A stretch of DNA of 64,000 nucleotides, from assembly GCA_963795835.1 (NCBI GenBank), contig CAWCJC010000003.1, positions 124,001 through 188,000 of the forward strand, given 5' to 3'. Source of the DNA: JALYXI01 sp963795835 (lineage in GTDB: Bacteria; Acidobacteriota; Terriglobia; Bryobacterales; Bryobacteraceae). Positions 25,289-33,925 of the stretch are shown here, piece after piece (position 1 is the first letter of the stretch; each line of letters opens with the position of its first letter). A program made the translations under genes and the position numbers. Under the pieces are notes generated by a model. The model was not told the DNA's origin and did not search any database. It was given only the letters and a program-made list of their open reading frames with translations.

Positions 25289-27226
25289 TCATCGTGTCCA
25301 GTGGAGCGCCGCCCGGATCTGCCGGGGCGCGCCGATCGTCGGAGTGGGCGTGAACCCAGTGTCATATTGATGATCGAGCAGGTTCTCCACCGAGAGCGAC
25401 ACGGTAAGCTGCTTCGTTAAACGTTCGCGCGCTTGTAATTGGAGGCTTGCAAAGCCGGGAAGGCGGAAGACATTCAAATCATCCTCATATTGCAGCCCGA
25501 ATACGCGGATGCCACCCGTAATTTGCGTGCGGTCGTGATCCCAGGTGAGTTGCGCATTGCCCTGATGCTTCGGGATCTGCGGCACTCTGGGCCCTGTCGC
25601 ATATTGCGAGTTCACGAACAGGTAACCCGCCTCTGCCCGCCACGCGCGCCAGCGGTGCATGGCACTCACTTCAATGCCGCGCGAGAGAGAATTCGGGCCG
25701 TTCTGGCGCTGCCGCACAATTTGGGTAGGTGTGCTCAGAAGAGTCACGTTGGTGATCAGGTGAGAAAGCGCATTGCGGAAAGCGGTGACGCGAATCGCAC
25801 CGTGTTCAGTGAGGTAGTCGGCACCCACTTCGGCGCCGAGCAGCGTTTCCGGACGCAGATTGCCGTTCGGCTGCGTATCGGTGTTGCCCGCCCGGAAGTC
25901 GCGGTAAAGCTCATTCAGTGTAGGGCCGCGAAACGCCCGGTATGCGGATCCTCTTAGCTTCCAGTTCCGGAATCCGTAAACCAGGCCCGCCGAAGGATTG
26001 AGGAACTGATTGCCGCGCCCCGTGAACTGGTGCCGCAACCCGGCGAAGAGACGAACGCCCTTCCAGGCTCCGTCCGCCTGAACAAACTCACCATGCTGCA
26101 AAATCGTACCCCCGCCATAGCGCCGCCCGACCGGAATCACTGCATCCGTCGAAAAGCCCCGATCCTGATTCACATCCGCCCCGGCTGCGAAATTCCATTC
26201 GCTTTCGTGATGGTTCCAGAGCAGGTCCGCGCCGTTGCCAGTCGCGGGGACGGTTTGGCGGGCGGTGAGACGCTCCGTGTTGCGGTCGGCCGAAACTGCG
26301 GAGTACGTGCTGTGGTATTGCTCCTGCGTGCGAAAAGCGAGCAACGAAAACTCGTTGTGCGCCAGGGCTTCCAAAAAGTGGAGGGATGCGGTGCCCAGGC
26401 CGGTGGAGTTGTGCGTGAGCGCGGTTCCGTTCTGGCGGTCTTCGGCCAGAATGTTCAGTTCGGCAAAGAGGCGGTGCGTCCCCTGGAACGTGTCGAAGCG
26501 GAAGTCGCCGGTGACGAACTCGACGTTGGCGCGGCGGTCGGCAAGGCCCCGTACCGTTCCGGGGACTACGTAATAACCATCAGTACGGAACGCGCGGGCC
26601 GAAGTGGAGAGCGCGAAATTGTTCCACAGGTTGGAAGCTCCCGCAAAAACATCCTGATCATTTTGCGTGCCCGCTTCATAGCCTGCGTACACATGAGCAT
26701 GCTCCGCCTCGCGGCTAAAGAGCCCGATGGCGCCGCCAAGCGCGAGATCGCCGAAGACGCTGGTCGAGGCACCCCGTGAAATCTCCACCCGCCGCAGATC
26801 CTCGGGCGGGAAGCGGGTCCAGTAGACCCAGCCTCCAAACGGATCGTTCATCGGCGTTCCGTCCCAAAGTACCAGCGAGCGGCTGGCGCCGGAGCTCCCA
26901 ATGCCGCGCAAGGAAACACCCTGGGTGGTGGGATTGGCGACGACGCTCGAAGTGCGCCGGAATAGCGAAAAACCGGGCACTTCGCGCAGGCGGTCATCAA
27001 TGTTGACGCCCGGGGTAAGAGCCAGATCGCGAGCGGAAATATCGGTGATGTTCGCCGGCGTTTCCGTAACCACATTCTCCACCACGGTGATGGAAGAGCG
27101 TACAGGTTCAGGCGTATTCGGGGGCGGCGGAGTCTGGCTGTAAATCCGCAATGCCGATAAGCACGCTATTAGAGGCAGTCCCGCGATTCGGCGCGGTGCT
27201 GAAGAGGATTTGAAAAGCAGCGTCAT
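25289..27226 (-). CDS. TonB-dependent outer-membrane receptor (BtuB/FepA-like)
   Basis: A 645-residue receptor. An N-terminal signal-like segment ends near RIYSQ. The plug domain has DRLREVPGFSLFRRTSSVVANPTTQGVSLRGIGSSGASRSLVLWDGTPMNDPFGGW and VEISRGASTSVFGDLALGGAI. A beta-barrel follows, with LRGSAYRAFRGPTLNELYRDF and the C-terminal YDTGFTPTPTIGAPRQIRAALHW. It imports a small chelate or vitamin across the outer membrane; the ligand is unknown. Its first 119 bases overlap, in another frame, the end of the upstream DUF58 gene. Confidence 0.9.
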   Translation of the reverse strand: MTLLFKSSSAPRRIAGLPLIACLSALRIYSQTPPPPNTPEPVRSSITVVENVVTETPANITDISARDLALTPGVNIDDRLREVPGFSLFRRTSSVVANPTTQGVSLRGIGSSGASRSLVLWDGTPMNDPFGGWVYWTRFPPEDLRRVEISRGASTSVFGDLALGGAIGLFSREAEHAHVYAGYEAGTQNDQDVFAGASNLWNNFALSTSARAFRTDGYYVVPGTVRGLADRRANVEFVTGDFRFDTFQGTHRLFAELNILAEDRQNGTALTHNSTGLGTASLHFLEALAHNEFSLLAFRTQEQYHSTYSAVSADRNTERLTARQTVPATGNGADLLWNHHESEWNFAAGADVNQDRGFSTDAVIPVGRRYGGGTILQHGEFVQADGAWKGVRLFAGLRHQFTGRGNQFLNPSAGLVYGFRNWKLRGSAYRAFRGPTLNELYRDFRAGNTDTQPNGNLRPETLLGAEVGADYLTEHGAIRVTAFRNALSHLITNVTLLSTPTQIVRQRQNGPNSLSRGIEVSAMHRWRAWRAEAGYLFVNSQYATGPRVPQIPKHQGNAQLTWDHDRTQITGGIRVFGLQYEDDLNVFRLPGFASLQLQARERLTKQLTVSLSVENLLDHQYDTGFTPTPTIGAPRQIRAALHWTR

Positions 27227-28169
27227 CGGGTTCCGGTAGCGGCCGCACGACGCCGATTGGGGCGGTGAGCGCGAGAAATTTCAGCATAGCGTAGCGATCC
27301 CCAAATTCTGCGTAGTCTTGCGAGATGAGGACCACGGGACGATTCTGTCCGGACAGCTCCCATACCAGATAAGCGCAGCATTCGATGGCCATTTCGAACC
27401 ACTGGTGCGGCGGATTTCCGGACCGGTCGAGCGCGATTACGATTGCGCCCAGCTCTTCGGCGGAGTACTCGCGAATTTGCAGCGCGCCGGTGTGGGCGGA
27501 GCTTCGCCAGTCCACGTGCCGGGCGCTTTCGCTGGCTACGTAGGGGCGAATCCGGTAAAGGTCCGTTCCGTGTCCGCGGCGGTTTTGCGTGATCTCGCCA
27601 AGAAGTCCCTGAAGCATGGCTTCCACTGCCGGTTGAGGATCGAGGGAGGGATAGACGAGCGTATCTTTGCGAAGCGTGACGCGCGCCCTCTTTTCCAGGA
27701 AGCCGAACGGAAAGCGCGTCGAAAGTGAGAACAGGTTTTCGCGATGCGCGCCGCGGAGGGGGAAGAGGGCGGTGGCTGGCTCGTCGGCCGTGTGGCCGCC
27801 TGGCAGCACAGGAAAGTAAGCCGGCTGGGTGATTACCGGCTTTGTGCCTGTCGCGGTCAGGTGAATCGAGAAAGAGGGAATCAGTCGCTTCGTATTGCGA
27901 AGCCGCAGGCGCGCCGCCGTGGGACGGCGGGCGGAGATGTGTTCCGGGAGTACCAGCTCCAGCTCAAGCCCGGCCAGGACCAGGCGGCTGACCAGCCCTG
28001 AAATCAGCAGTGTCGCCAGCATCGCGGCCACGATGAGGAACAGCAGATTGTTAGCGGAGACAAGGGCAGCAGTGCCCACCAGCGTGAGCGCGATGAAGAA
28101 CAGTACGCCGCCGCGTTTTACGCGATAACGCACTTTGGCAAAGCCGCCGGTGAAGTCGCGGAAGGTCAC
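27108..28169 (-). CDS. DUF58 domain protein
   Basis: A 353-residue protein with two N-terminal transmembrane helices (GGVLFFIALTLVGTAALV and NLLFLIVAAMLATLLISGL). The family signature is GTDLYRIRPYVASESARHVDWRSSAHTGALQIREY, then ALDRSG, a vWA-like strand. DUF58 proteins are usually encoded beside MoxR ATPases and act in envelope-linked or chaperone functions; no MoxR gene is in view. The GTG start leaves 22 bases to divergent GH15. The last 40 residues overlap the TonB receptor's signal-peptide region in a different frame. Confidence 0.85.
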   Translation of the reverse strand: MTFRDFTGGFAKVRYRVKRGGVLFFIALTLVGTAALVSANNLLFLIVAAMLATLLISGLVSRLVLAGLELELVLPEHISARRPTAARLRLRNTKRLIPSFSIHLTATGTKPVITQPAYFPVLPGGHTADEPATALFPLRGAHRENLFSLSTRFPFGFLEKRARVTLRKDTLVYPSLDPQPAVEAMLQGLLGEITQNRRGHGTDLYRIRPYVASESARHVDWRSSAHTGALQIREYSAEELGAIVIALDRSGNPPHQWFEMAIECCAYLVWELSGQNRPVVLISQDYAEFGDRYAMLKFLALTAPIGVVRPLPEPDDAAFQILFSTAPNRGTASNSVLIGIADLQPDSAAPEYA

Positions 28170-28191
28170 CTATTGCCATACTGAAGCCTGA

Positions 28192-29973
28192 ATGGCCTAC
28201 AAGTCTATCGACAGTTACGGCGTCATCGGGGATTTGCATACAGCGGTGCTGGTGGGGATCGACGGATCCGTCGACTGGGCGTGTTTCCCCAACTTCGATA
28301 GCCCGAGCGTGTTTGCGGCGATTCTGGATGAGCGGAAGGGCGGGACCTTTCGGATCGGGTCCGTTCGCAAGGGCAAGCAGAAGCAGATGTATTGGCCGGA
28401 TACGAATGTGCTGATCACGCGGTTTCTCGATCCGGGTGGCGTCGGCGAAACTATTGACTTCCTGGTGATCGGGCCCGTGGGACGGCCCTGGCGCGAACTG
28501 GTGAGGATGGTGAAGTGCGTACGCGGTTCCATCCGCTTTCAGATGCACTGCGAGCCGCGGTTCGACTACGCCCGCGCAGACTGCCAGACGGCGATTAACG
28601 GGAACACGGCCACGTTTCGCGCGGGTGGCGATGCAATGGAGTTGATCAGCAGCTTACCGCTTGACGCACATGCCGCTGTTTGCGAGTTCGAGTTGAAAGA
28701 AGGCGAGCAAGCCAGTTTCGTGCTGCGCTATGGTCAGCGGGAAGACGGCTTCCAAGGCGGGGATTTGAACCAATGGTGCGAAGAGCAGAAGCAGGGCACC
28801 ATCGCTTACTGGAAACGCTGGGCGGAGAAGTGCAAATATCGAGGCCGCTGGCAGGAGATGGTGACGCGCAGCGCGCTGGCCCTGAAGCTGATGACATATG
28901 CGCCCACGGGTGCCATTATCGCGGCTCCCACCTGCAGCCTGCCGGAGGTGTTGGGCGGCGAGCGCAATTGGGACTATCGCTACACGTGGATCCGCGATGC
29001 GGCGTTTACCATCTTCGCGTTCCTGCGGCTTGGGTATACGGAAGAAGCAACCGGCTTCATGGAATTTTTGCATGGCCGGTGCCAGACGAATCAGGCGACA
29101 GGGCCGGTTCAGGTGATGTACAGGATCGATGGCTCGGCGGACTTGAAGGAGTTTGAGCTGGAGCACTTTGAGGGCTACCAGGGGTCGAAGCCGGTGCGTG
29201 TGGGAAACGCGGCGGCGAACCAGTTGCAGCTCGATATCTACGGCGAGTTGCTCGATTCCATCTATCTTTACAACAAGTACGCAGAGCCCATCAGTTGGGA
29301 TTTATGGACGAATGTGCGGAGCATGCTCGACTGGCTTTGCGACAACTGGGAAAAGCCGGACCACAGCATTTGGGAAGTGCGAAGCGGGCCGCAGCAGTAT
29401 ACGTATTCGAAGATGCAGTGCTGGGTGGCGCTGGACCGGGGCATTCGCATTGCCCGCAAGAGGAACCTGCCATTCCACTTTGAGCGCGTGCTGACGGAGA
29501 CGCACAGGATCTACGAAACCATCATGGAAAAAGGCTGGAACGAGCAGCTGCAGAGCTTCACGCAGACGTTCGACAACGATGCGGCGGATGCCACCAGTTT
29601 GCTGTTTCCACTGATGCTGTTCGTCGCGCCGAAAGATCCGCGAATGCGCACCACACTGGAGCGGGTACGGAAAGACCTGGTGAGCGACAGCTTGGTGTAT
29701 CGGTACAAGGCGGGAGACGGCGACGGTTTGAAGGGGAACGAGGGGACATTCAGCGTCTGCACATTCTGGATGGTGGAAGCGCTGGCGCGAGAGGGCCAGG
29801 TGGATGAGGCGCGCATGATCTTCGAGAAGATGCTGACGTACGCAAACCATCTGGGTCTGTACGCGGAGGAGATCGGGCCCTCGGGCGAGGCAATGGGGAA
29901 CTTCCCGCAGGCATTTACACACCTGGGGTTGATCTCGGCCGCCTTCACGTTGGACCGCGCGCTGGACGGGTAA
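28192..29973 (+). CDS. Glycoside hydrolase family 15 protein (glucoamylase/trehalase type)
   Basis: A 593-residue cytoplasmic GH15 enzyme. The N-terminal beta-sandwich has SIDSYGVIGDLHTAVLVGIDGSVDWACFPNFDSPSVFAAILD. An (alpha/alpha)6 barrel follows with GERNWDYRYTWIRDAAFTIFAFLRLG, where the Trp-x-Arg-Asp signature sits. The late GPSGEAMGNFPQAFTHLGLISAA contains a conserved acidic residue of the active site. Bacterial relatives hydrolyse trehalose or alpha-glucans; which applies here is not decidable. No signal peptide is seen. It is followed at 18 bases by a sugar-lactonase-like gene. Confidence 0.92.
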   Translation: MAYKSIDSYGVIGDLHTAVLVGIDGSVDWACFPNFDSPSVFAAILDERKGGTFRIGSVRKGKQKQMYWPDTNVLITRFLDPGGVGETIDFLVIGPVGRPWRELVRMVKCVRGSIRFQMHCEPRFDYARADCQTAINGNTATFRAGGDAMELISSLPLDAHAAVCEFELKEGEQASFVLRYGQREDGFQGGDLNQWCEEQKQGTIAYWKRWAEKCKYRGRWQEMVTRSALALKLMTYAPTGAIIAAPTCSLPEVLGGERNWDYRYTWIRDAAFTIFAFLRLGYTEEATGFMEFLHGRCQTNQATGPVQVMYRIDGSADLKEFELEHFEGYQGSKPVRVGNAAANQLQLDIYGELLDSIYLYNKYAEPISWDLWTNVRSMLDWLCDNWEKPDHSIWEVRSGPQQYTYSKMQCWVALDRGIRIARKRNLPFHFERVLTETHRIYETIMEKGWNEQLQSFTQTFDNDAADATSLLFPLMLFVAPKDPRMRTTLERVRKDLVSDSLVYRYKAGDGDGLKGNEGTFSVCTFWMVEALAREGQVDEARMIFEKMLTYANHLGLYAEEIGPSGEAMGNFPQAFTHLGLISAAFTLDRALDG

Positions 29974-29991
29974 GAGCGATACGATACTCAG

Positions 29992-31065
29992 ATGCGGTTT
30001 TTGGCGATGATGGTGATGATGAGTCAGACGGTGAGCGCGGCTTCCCTGTTGATGTATGCCGGGACGTATACAGGTACGGAGAGCAAGGGCATCTATGCTT
30101 GGCGGTTTGATCCCGCGACCGGCAAGTCTACGGCTCTTGGATTGGTTGCGGAGACGCCAAGTCCTTCGTGGCTGGAGGAATCGCCGAACAAGAACGTCCT
30201 CTATGTTGCCAATGAAGTGGACAATTACCAGGGCCTGAAGGGTGGGGCGGTGAGCGCCTGGGAGATCGACAGGGCCACCGGCAAGCTCAAGCAGTTAAGC
30301 ATCGCGCCCTCGCGCGGGGGCGTGCCCTGCCACGTGGTGGCGGACCATAGCGGCAAATTCGTTTATGCCGCAAACTACTTCGGAGGGAACGTGGCGCGCT
30401 TTCCCGTTAAGTTGGACGGGTCGCTCGGGGAGTCGGACAAATTTATCCAGCATGTGGGGAAGAGCCAGGAGGAGCCCCATGCGCATGAAGTGGTGATTGC
30501 GCCCGATAACAAGAGCCTGATGGTGATGGACCTGGGTCTGGACAAAGTGATCACTTATGACCTCGACCTCAACAAACTCGGCGAGGTTACTGGGAAGACC
30601 GGCGCAGGTCCGCGGCATCTGGCCCTGCATCCCTCTCACAAGTACGCATACGTCATCAACGAGCTCAATTCCACGGTTACGACCTTTGCTTACGACGGCA
30701 AGACACTGACGCCGAAAGACACCGTGTCGTCGCTTCCCGCTGGATTTACCGGAAAGCCGAGCTCCGCCGAAATTGCGGTACATCCTTCGGGCAAGTTCCT
30801 CTATGCATCGAATCGCGGCGGCAACACCATCGCGTTGTTTCCGATCGGCAAGAACGGCGCCCTGGGTCAGGTTCAACAGTTCCCTTCAGGCGGCAAAACG
30901 CCCCGCAGCTTCACCATTGATCCCACGGGCAAGTGGCTGGTGGTGGCGAATCAGGATTCGAACAACATTGTCACCTACAAAATCGACAGGCGTTCCGGAA
31001 AGCTCGGTCCCGCCGTTGATGAACTGAAGGCCGGCAAGCCGGTGCGGATCGCGTTTATTCGATAA
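29992..31065 (+). CDS. Lactonase-family seven-bladed beta-propeller protein
   Basis: A 357-residue protein related to 6-phosphogluconolactonase/3-carboxymuconate cyclase propellers. It has a signal peptide (MRFLAMMVMMSQTVSAAS), YAGTYTGTESKGIYAWRFDPATGKSTALG, SWLEESPNKNVLYVANE, GAGPRHLALHPSHKYAYVINELNSTVT and FLYASNRGGNTIALFPI. The signal peptide argues for a periplasmic lactonase rather than the cytosolic pentose-phosphate enzyme. It probably forms an operon with GH15. The stop overlaps the convergent DUF1003 gene by 11 bases. Confidence 0.88.
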   Translation: MRFLAMMVMMSQTVSAASLLMYAGTYTGTESKGIYAWRFDPATGKSTALGLVAETPSPSWLEESPNKNVLYVANEVDNYQGLKGGAVSAWEIDRATGKLKQLSIAPSRGGVPCHVVADHSGKFVYAANYFGGNVARFPVKLDGSLGESDKFIQHVGKSQEEPHAHEVVIAPDNKSLMVMDLGLDKVITYDLDLNKLGEVTGKTGAGPRHLALHPSHKYAYVINELNSTVTTFAYDGKTLTPKDTVSSLPAGFTGKPSSAEIAVHPSGKFLYASNRGGNTIALFPIGKNGALGQVQQFPSGGKTPRSFTIDPTGKWLVVANQDSNNIVTYKIDRRSGKLGPAVDELKAGKPVRIAFIR

Positions 31066-31579
31066 CGTGTCCGATCTGCTCGTGCAGTTCCTGAGCGAGA
31101 TCGTGAACCGCGGTGTTTTGCGTGAATTCGTGCATTTCGGTATCGCCCTCGGTGCCGGGAACACCCACGTGGTCGCAAAGAGCGGAGAGTGTTTGCAAAA
31201 TCTTGGTGATTTCCTTTTCGGCAAGCAGGTTAATCTGCAGGTGCAGATGTTCCCGCTGATCGGCGCGCTTGGCCATACGGTTTTGCTTGATCAGTACGAA
31301 TGTGGAGAGGACCACCGCCTCCACCGAAACGATCGTGCTCAGCAGCGTAAACGGATACGGGTCGAAACGGGGCACGCCCGGAATGCGGTCAGAGTTCGCT
31401 AACGTCCAAAGCGAAAACACGGCAAGCTGTAAGACGACGAACGTCAGACTGCCAATAAAGTTCGCAACCGCATCCACAGCGCGATCGAGCGCGGTGCGGC
31501 TCTCCAGAAACTGCTGCTCAATATTTGCGACCGCTTCAATGTTTTGGCGAATCGCAGCGGGTTGTTGTCTAAACACCAT
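31055..31579 (-). CDS. DUF1003 family membrane protein
   Basis: A 174-residue protein with two central transmembrane helices: FIGSLTFVVLQLAVFSLWTLAN, and PFTLLSTIVSVEAVVLSTFVLIKQNRMAKRADQRE. The segment around the second helix, with its SxEAxxLxxFVLxxQNR pattern, is characteristic of DUF1003. A soluble C-terminal helix pair follows. The function is unknown. The ATG chosen lies 2 bases after the stop of the lipoprotein gene, indicating coupling; an in-frame start nine codons earlier would overlap that gene. Confidence 0.82.
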   Translation of the reverse strand: MVFRQQPAAIRQNIEAVANIEQQFLESRTALDRAVDAVANFIGSLTFVVLQLAVFSLWTLANSDRIPGVPRFDPYPFTLLSTIVSVEAVVLSTFVLIKQNRMAKRADQREHLHLQINLLAEKEITKILQTLSALCDHVGVPGTEGDTEMHEFTQNTAVHDLAQELHEQIGHVIE

Positions 31580-31581
31580 GC

Positions 31582-31812
31582 TTACTTGGTTTTGGCATCT
31601 TTCCAACCCTGCTCGGCTGACTTTCCGGCTTCCTTCAGTTTGATTGCCGCTTTCTTGCCGAGTTCTTCTGTTTTATCCGCGACTTTGTGCGCGGCTTCGC
31701 CTGCTTTGTAGGCCGCAGTATCGGCATCGGTGGGCCTTGTGTCAGAGGTCTCGGTACGGGTGCAACCGGTCAGGATGAGGGCGAGCGCGATTACAGGGGC
31801 GGTGAGTCTCAT
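31582..31812 (-). CDS. Small lipoprotein
   Basis: A 76-residue protein starting MRLTAPVIALALILTGCTR: a signal peptide with lipobox L-T-G-C. The mature part is a Lys/Ala/Glu-rich helix (EAAHKVADKTEELGKKAAIKLKEAG) that resembles small envelope lipoproteins or stress-type amphipathic repeats. No family is assigned. It is the first gene of a two-gene unit with DUF1003 and is divergent from the SDR gene by 27 bases. An ATG three codons upstream is also possible. Confidence 0.75.
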   Translation of the reverse strand: MRLTAPVIALALILTGCTRTETSDTRPTDADTAAYKAGEAAHKVADKTEELGKKAAIKLKEAGKSAEQGWKDAKTK

Positions 31813-31839
31813 TGCTCTCATTATGATGGAGAGATGGCA

Positions 31840-32592
31840 ATGACAGTGTTGGTTACCGGCGCGACAGCCGGGTTCGGGATGGCAGTTGCGAGACGATTCG
31901 CACAGGATGGGGCGCGGATTGTGGCGACCGGACGGCGCGCGGATCGCCTTGAGGCTCTGAAGCAGGAGTTAGGGGCTTCTCAGGTGCGCACGTTGGAGTT
32001 TGACGTGCAAGACCGGGCGGCGGCTGAGAAGGCGATTGCTTCCCTGGAGGGGGAATGGGCCGAGGTCGATATCCTGGTGAACAACGCGGGTTTGGCTCTA
32101 GGGTTGGAGCCCGTGCACGAAGCCAGCATGGATGAGTGGGAAACCATGGTGGATACCAACATCAAAGGCCTGCTGTATTGCACGCGCGCGATTCTGCCGG
32201 GCATGGTGAAACGCGGTCGGGGGCATGTGGTGAATCTGGGTTCTACCGCCGCCGAGTTTCCGTATCCCGGGGGAAATGTTTATGGCGCGACCAAAGCGTT
32301 TGTGTATCAGTTCAGTTTGAACATGCGCGCAGATCTGGTGGGGACGCCCGTGCGGGTGACCGATATCGAGCCCGGGCTTTGCGGAGGGACCGAATTTTCG
32401 AATGTGCGGTTTCGGGGCGACGATGCCAAGGCGGCCGCCATGTATGCCGGGGCCGATCCCATTACGCCGGAGGACGTAGCGGACGCCGTTCATTGGGCCG
32501 CTACGCGTCCCGCGCGAGTGAACATCAATTCCATTGCGATGATGCCCGTGAGCCAAGCACCGGGGCCGTTGGTCGTAAAAAGAAAGAGCTAA
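31840..32592 (+). CDS. YdfG-like short-chain dehydrogenase (NADP-dependent)
   Basis: A 250-residue SDR. It has the cofactor motif TGATAGFGMAVARRFAQDG, ATGRRADRLEAL (Arg after the second strand suggests NADP), NNAG, the catalytic Ser in NLGSTAAEFPYPGGNVYGATKAFV with Y-x-x-x-K, and DIEPGLCGGTEFSNVRFRGDD. The last is diagnostic of the YdfG/3-hydroxy-acid dehydrogenase group, as is the end MMPVSQAPGPL. Relatives oxidise serine, threonine or 3-hydroxypropionate-type acids. GGAGAG lies 6 bases before this ATG; an ATG two codons earlier sits directly on the ribosome site and is less likely. Confidence 0.92.
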   Translation: MTVLVTGATAGFGMAVARRFAQDGARIVATGRRADRLEALKQELGASQVRTLEFDVQDRAAAEKAIASLEGEWAEVDILVNNAGLALGLEPVHEASMDEWETMVDTNIKGLLYCTRAILPGMVKRGRGHVVNLGSTAAEFPYPGGNVYGATKAFVYQFSLNMRADLVGTPVRVTDIEPGLCGGTEFSNVRFRGDDAKAAAMYAGADPITPEDVADAVHWAATRPARVNINSIAMMPVSQAPGPLVVKRKS

Positions 32593-33896
32593 ACTTCCAG
32601 CTTCCAGGGTGCGCGGTATTTGGCTTTCAAATACGGCTTCGCCGCGTCCTGGAGCACGGTCCAGTTCTTCTCATCCCAGTCCAGGTGAAGCTTTGAGCGG
32701 AGAGACACGTTGCCCAGAAGGCACGCCGCCGAGGACCGGACACAGGTTTCAATTTCACTGGTGGGCTTTTCGCGGCTCTTGATGCAACTGATCCAGTTCT
32801 TCCAGTGGGGAACGTTCATCTCGCGCATGGCTGGGTCGTTTTCCCAGGTCTTGGCTTCCACCTTCGACCCTTTGTTCGGTATCAGCCAGCAGCCGCTGCG
32901 GTTCACCATTAAGGACGCTTCGCTGCCGTTGATCACGGTGCCATTGCCCTGGTTCAGGCCAAACAGCGGCATGGGGCTCGCGGTCCGGCTTTCGTAGGTG
33001 GTGAGGAACTTCGGGTAGTGATACGTCGCAAGCATCGTATCCGGCGTCTGGACGTTGTCTGTGACGTAGTACTTGTCGCCAAGCGCCACAATTTGGGTAG
33101 GCATCACTTCGTCAAAGCACTGGTGCAGAGGGTCGATCAAATGAACGCCCCAATCGGTCATAGCGCCGCCGGCATAATCCCAGAAATAACGGAAGGTGGG
33201 GAAGGTTGCGGCTTTGACGCCCCAGCGGTTTGCGTTAAAAGGCACCTCCGGCGCGGGGCCAAGCCACATCTCCCAATCGAGACCGGCAGGTACAGGCCCG
33301 CCATCGGGCGGGTTGCCATAGCCTTCCTTCTTAGTCATTCCGCTTTGGAAGGCGTGACAGAAGGTGACTTCGCCGAGCGTGCCGGCATGGACGAGTTCAG
33401 ACGCTTTCTGAAAGTAGCCGCCGGAGCGCTGCATCGTGCCGGCCTGCACAATCCGTTTGTATTTCCGGGCAGCCTGGACCATCTTGGGCCCTTCGTCCAG
33501 ATACGTGCAGGCGGGCTTTTCGACATAGACGTCTTTGCCGGCTTTGCAGGCCTCCACCATCATGTAGGCGTGCCAGTGATCCGGTGTGGAGATGCAAACC
33601 GCATCGAGCGATTTATCGGCGATCACGTCGCGGAAGTCTTTGACAAGCTTGGGTTCGTGGCCCCCCCGTCGCGCGGCTGCCTGCGCTCGTTCCAGGTGAG
33701 GTTGATAGATGTCGCAGAGGGCCGCCGGTTCAACGCCAGGAACCTTCATGGAATAGCCGAGGTTGCCGGAGCCCATCGCTCCCAAGCCGATGAATCCGAC
33801 AGCAATGCGATCATTCGCGCCCTTTACCCGGCCGGTGAAGAGGGAGGTAGTCAGGGTGGCGGCCGCGGACGTAAGAATTTGTCTTCGAGTATTCAT
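32589..33896 (-). CDS. Exported Gfo/Idh/MocA-family oxidoreductase
   Basis: A 435-residue protein starting MNTRRQILTSAAATLTTSLF, a Tat-like signal (twin Arg, hydrophobic run). The Rossmann motif VGFIGLGAMGSGNLG is followed by DAVCISTPDHWHAYMMVEACKAGKDVYVEKPACTYLDEG, the EKP motif that binds the nicotinamide cofactor, then the C-terminal alpha/beta substrate domain (FRYFWDYAGGAMTDWGVHLIDPLHQ). Secreted members of this kind are abundant in Planctomycetes and Acidobacteria and probably act on sugars. The upstream in-frame start would add 11 residues in front of the signal peptide. Confidence 0.9.
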   Translation of the reverse strand: MNTRRQILTSAAATLTTSLFTGRVKGANDRIAVGFIGLGAMGSGNLGYSMKVPGVEPAALCDIYQPHLERAQAAARRGGHEPKLVKDFRDVIADKSLDAVCISTPDHWHAYMMVEACKAGKDVYVEKPACTYLDEGPKMVQAARKYKRIVQAGTMQRSGGYFQKASELVHAGTLGEVTFCHAFQSGMTKKEGYGNPPDGGPVPAGLDWEMWLGPAPEVPFNANRWGVKAATFPTFRYFWDYAGGAMTDWGVHLIDPLHQCFDEVMPTQIVALGDKYYVTDNVQTPDTMLATYHYPKFLTTYESRTASPMPLFGLNQGNGTVINGSEASLMVNRSGCWLIPNKGSKVEAKTWENDPAMREMNVPHWKNWISCIKSREKPTSEIETCVRSSAACLLGNVSLRSKLHLDWDEKNWTVLQDAAKPYLKAKYRAPWKLEV

Positions 33897-33925
33897 GGTA
33901 ATGAGTTTATTCCCCTTCTTAGCGA

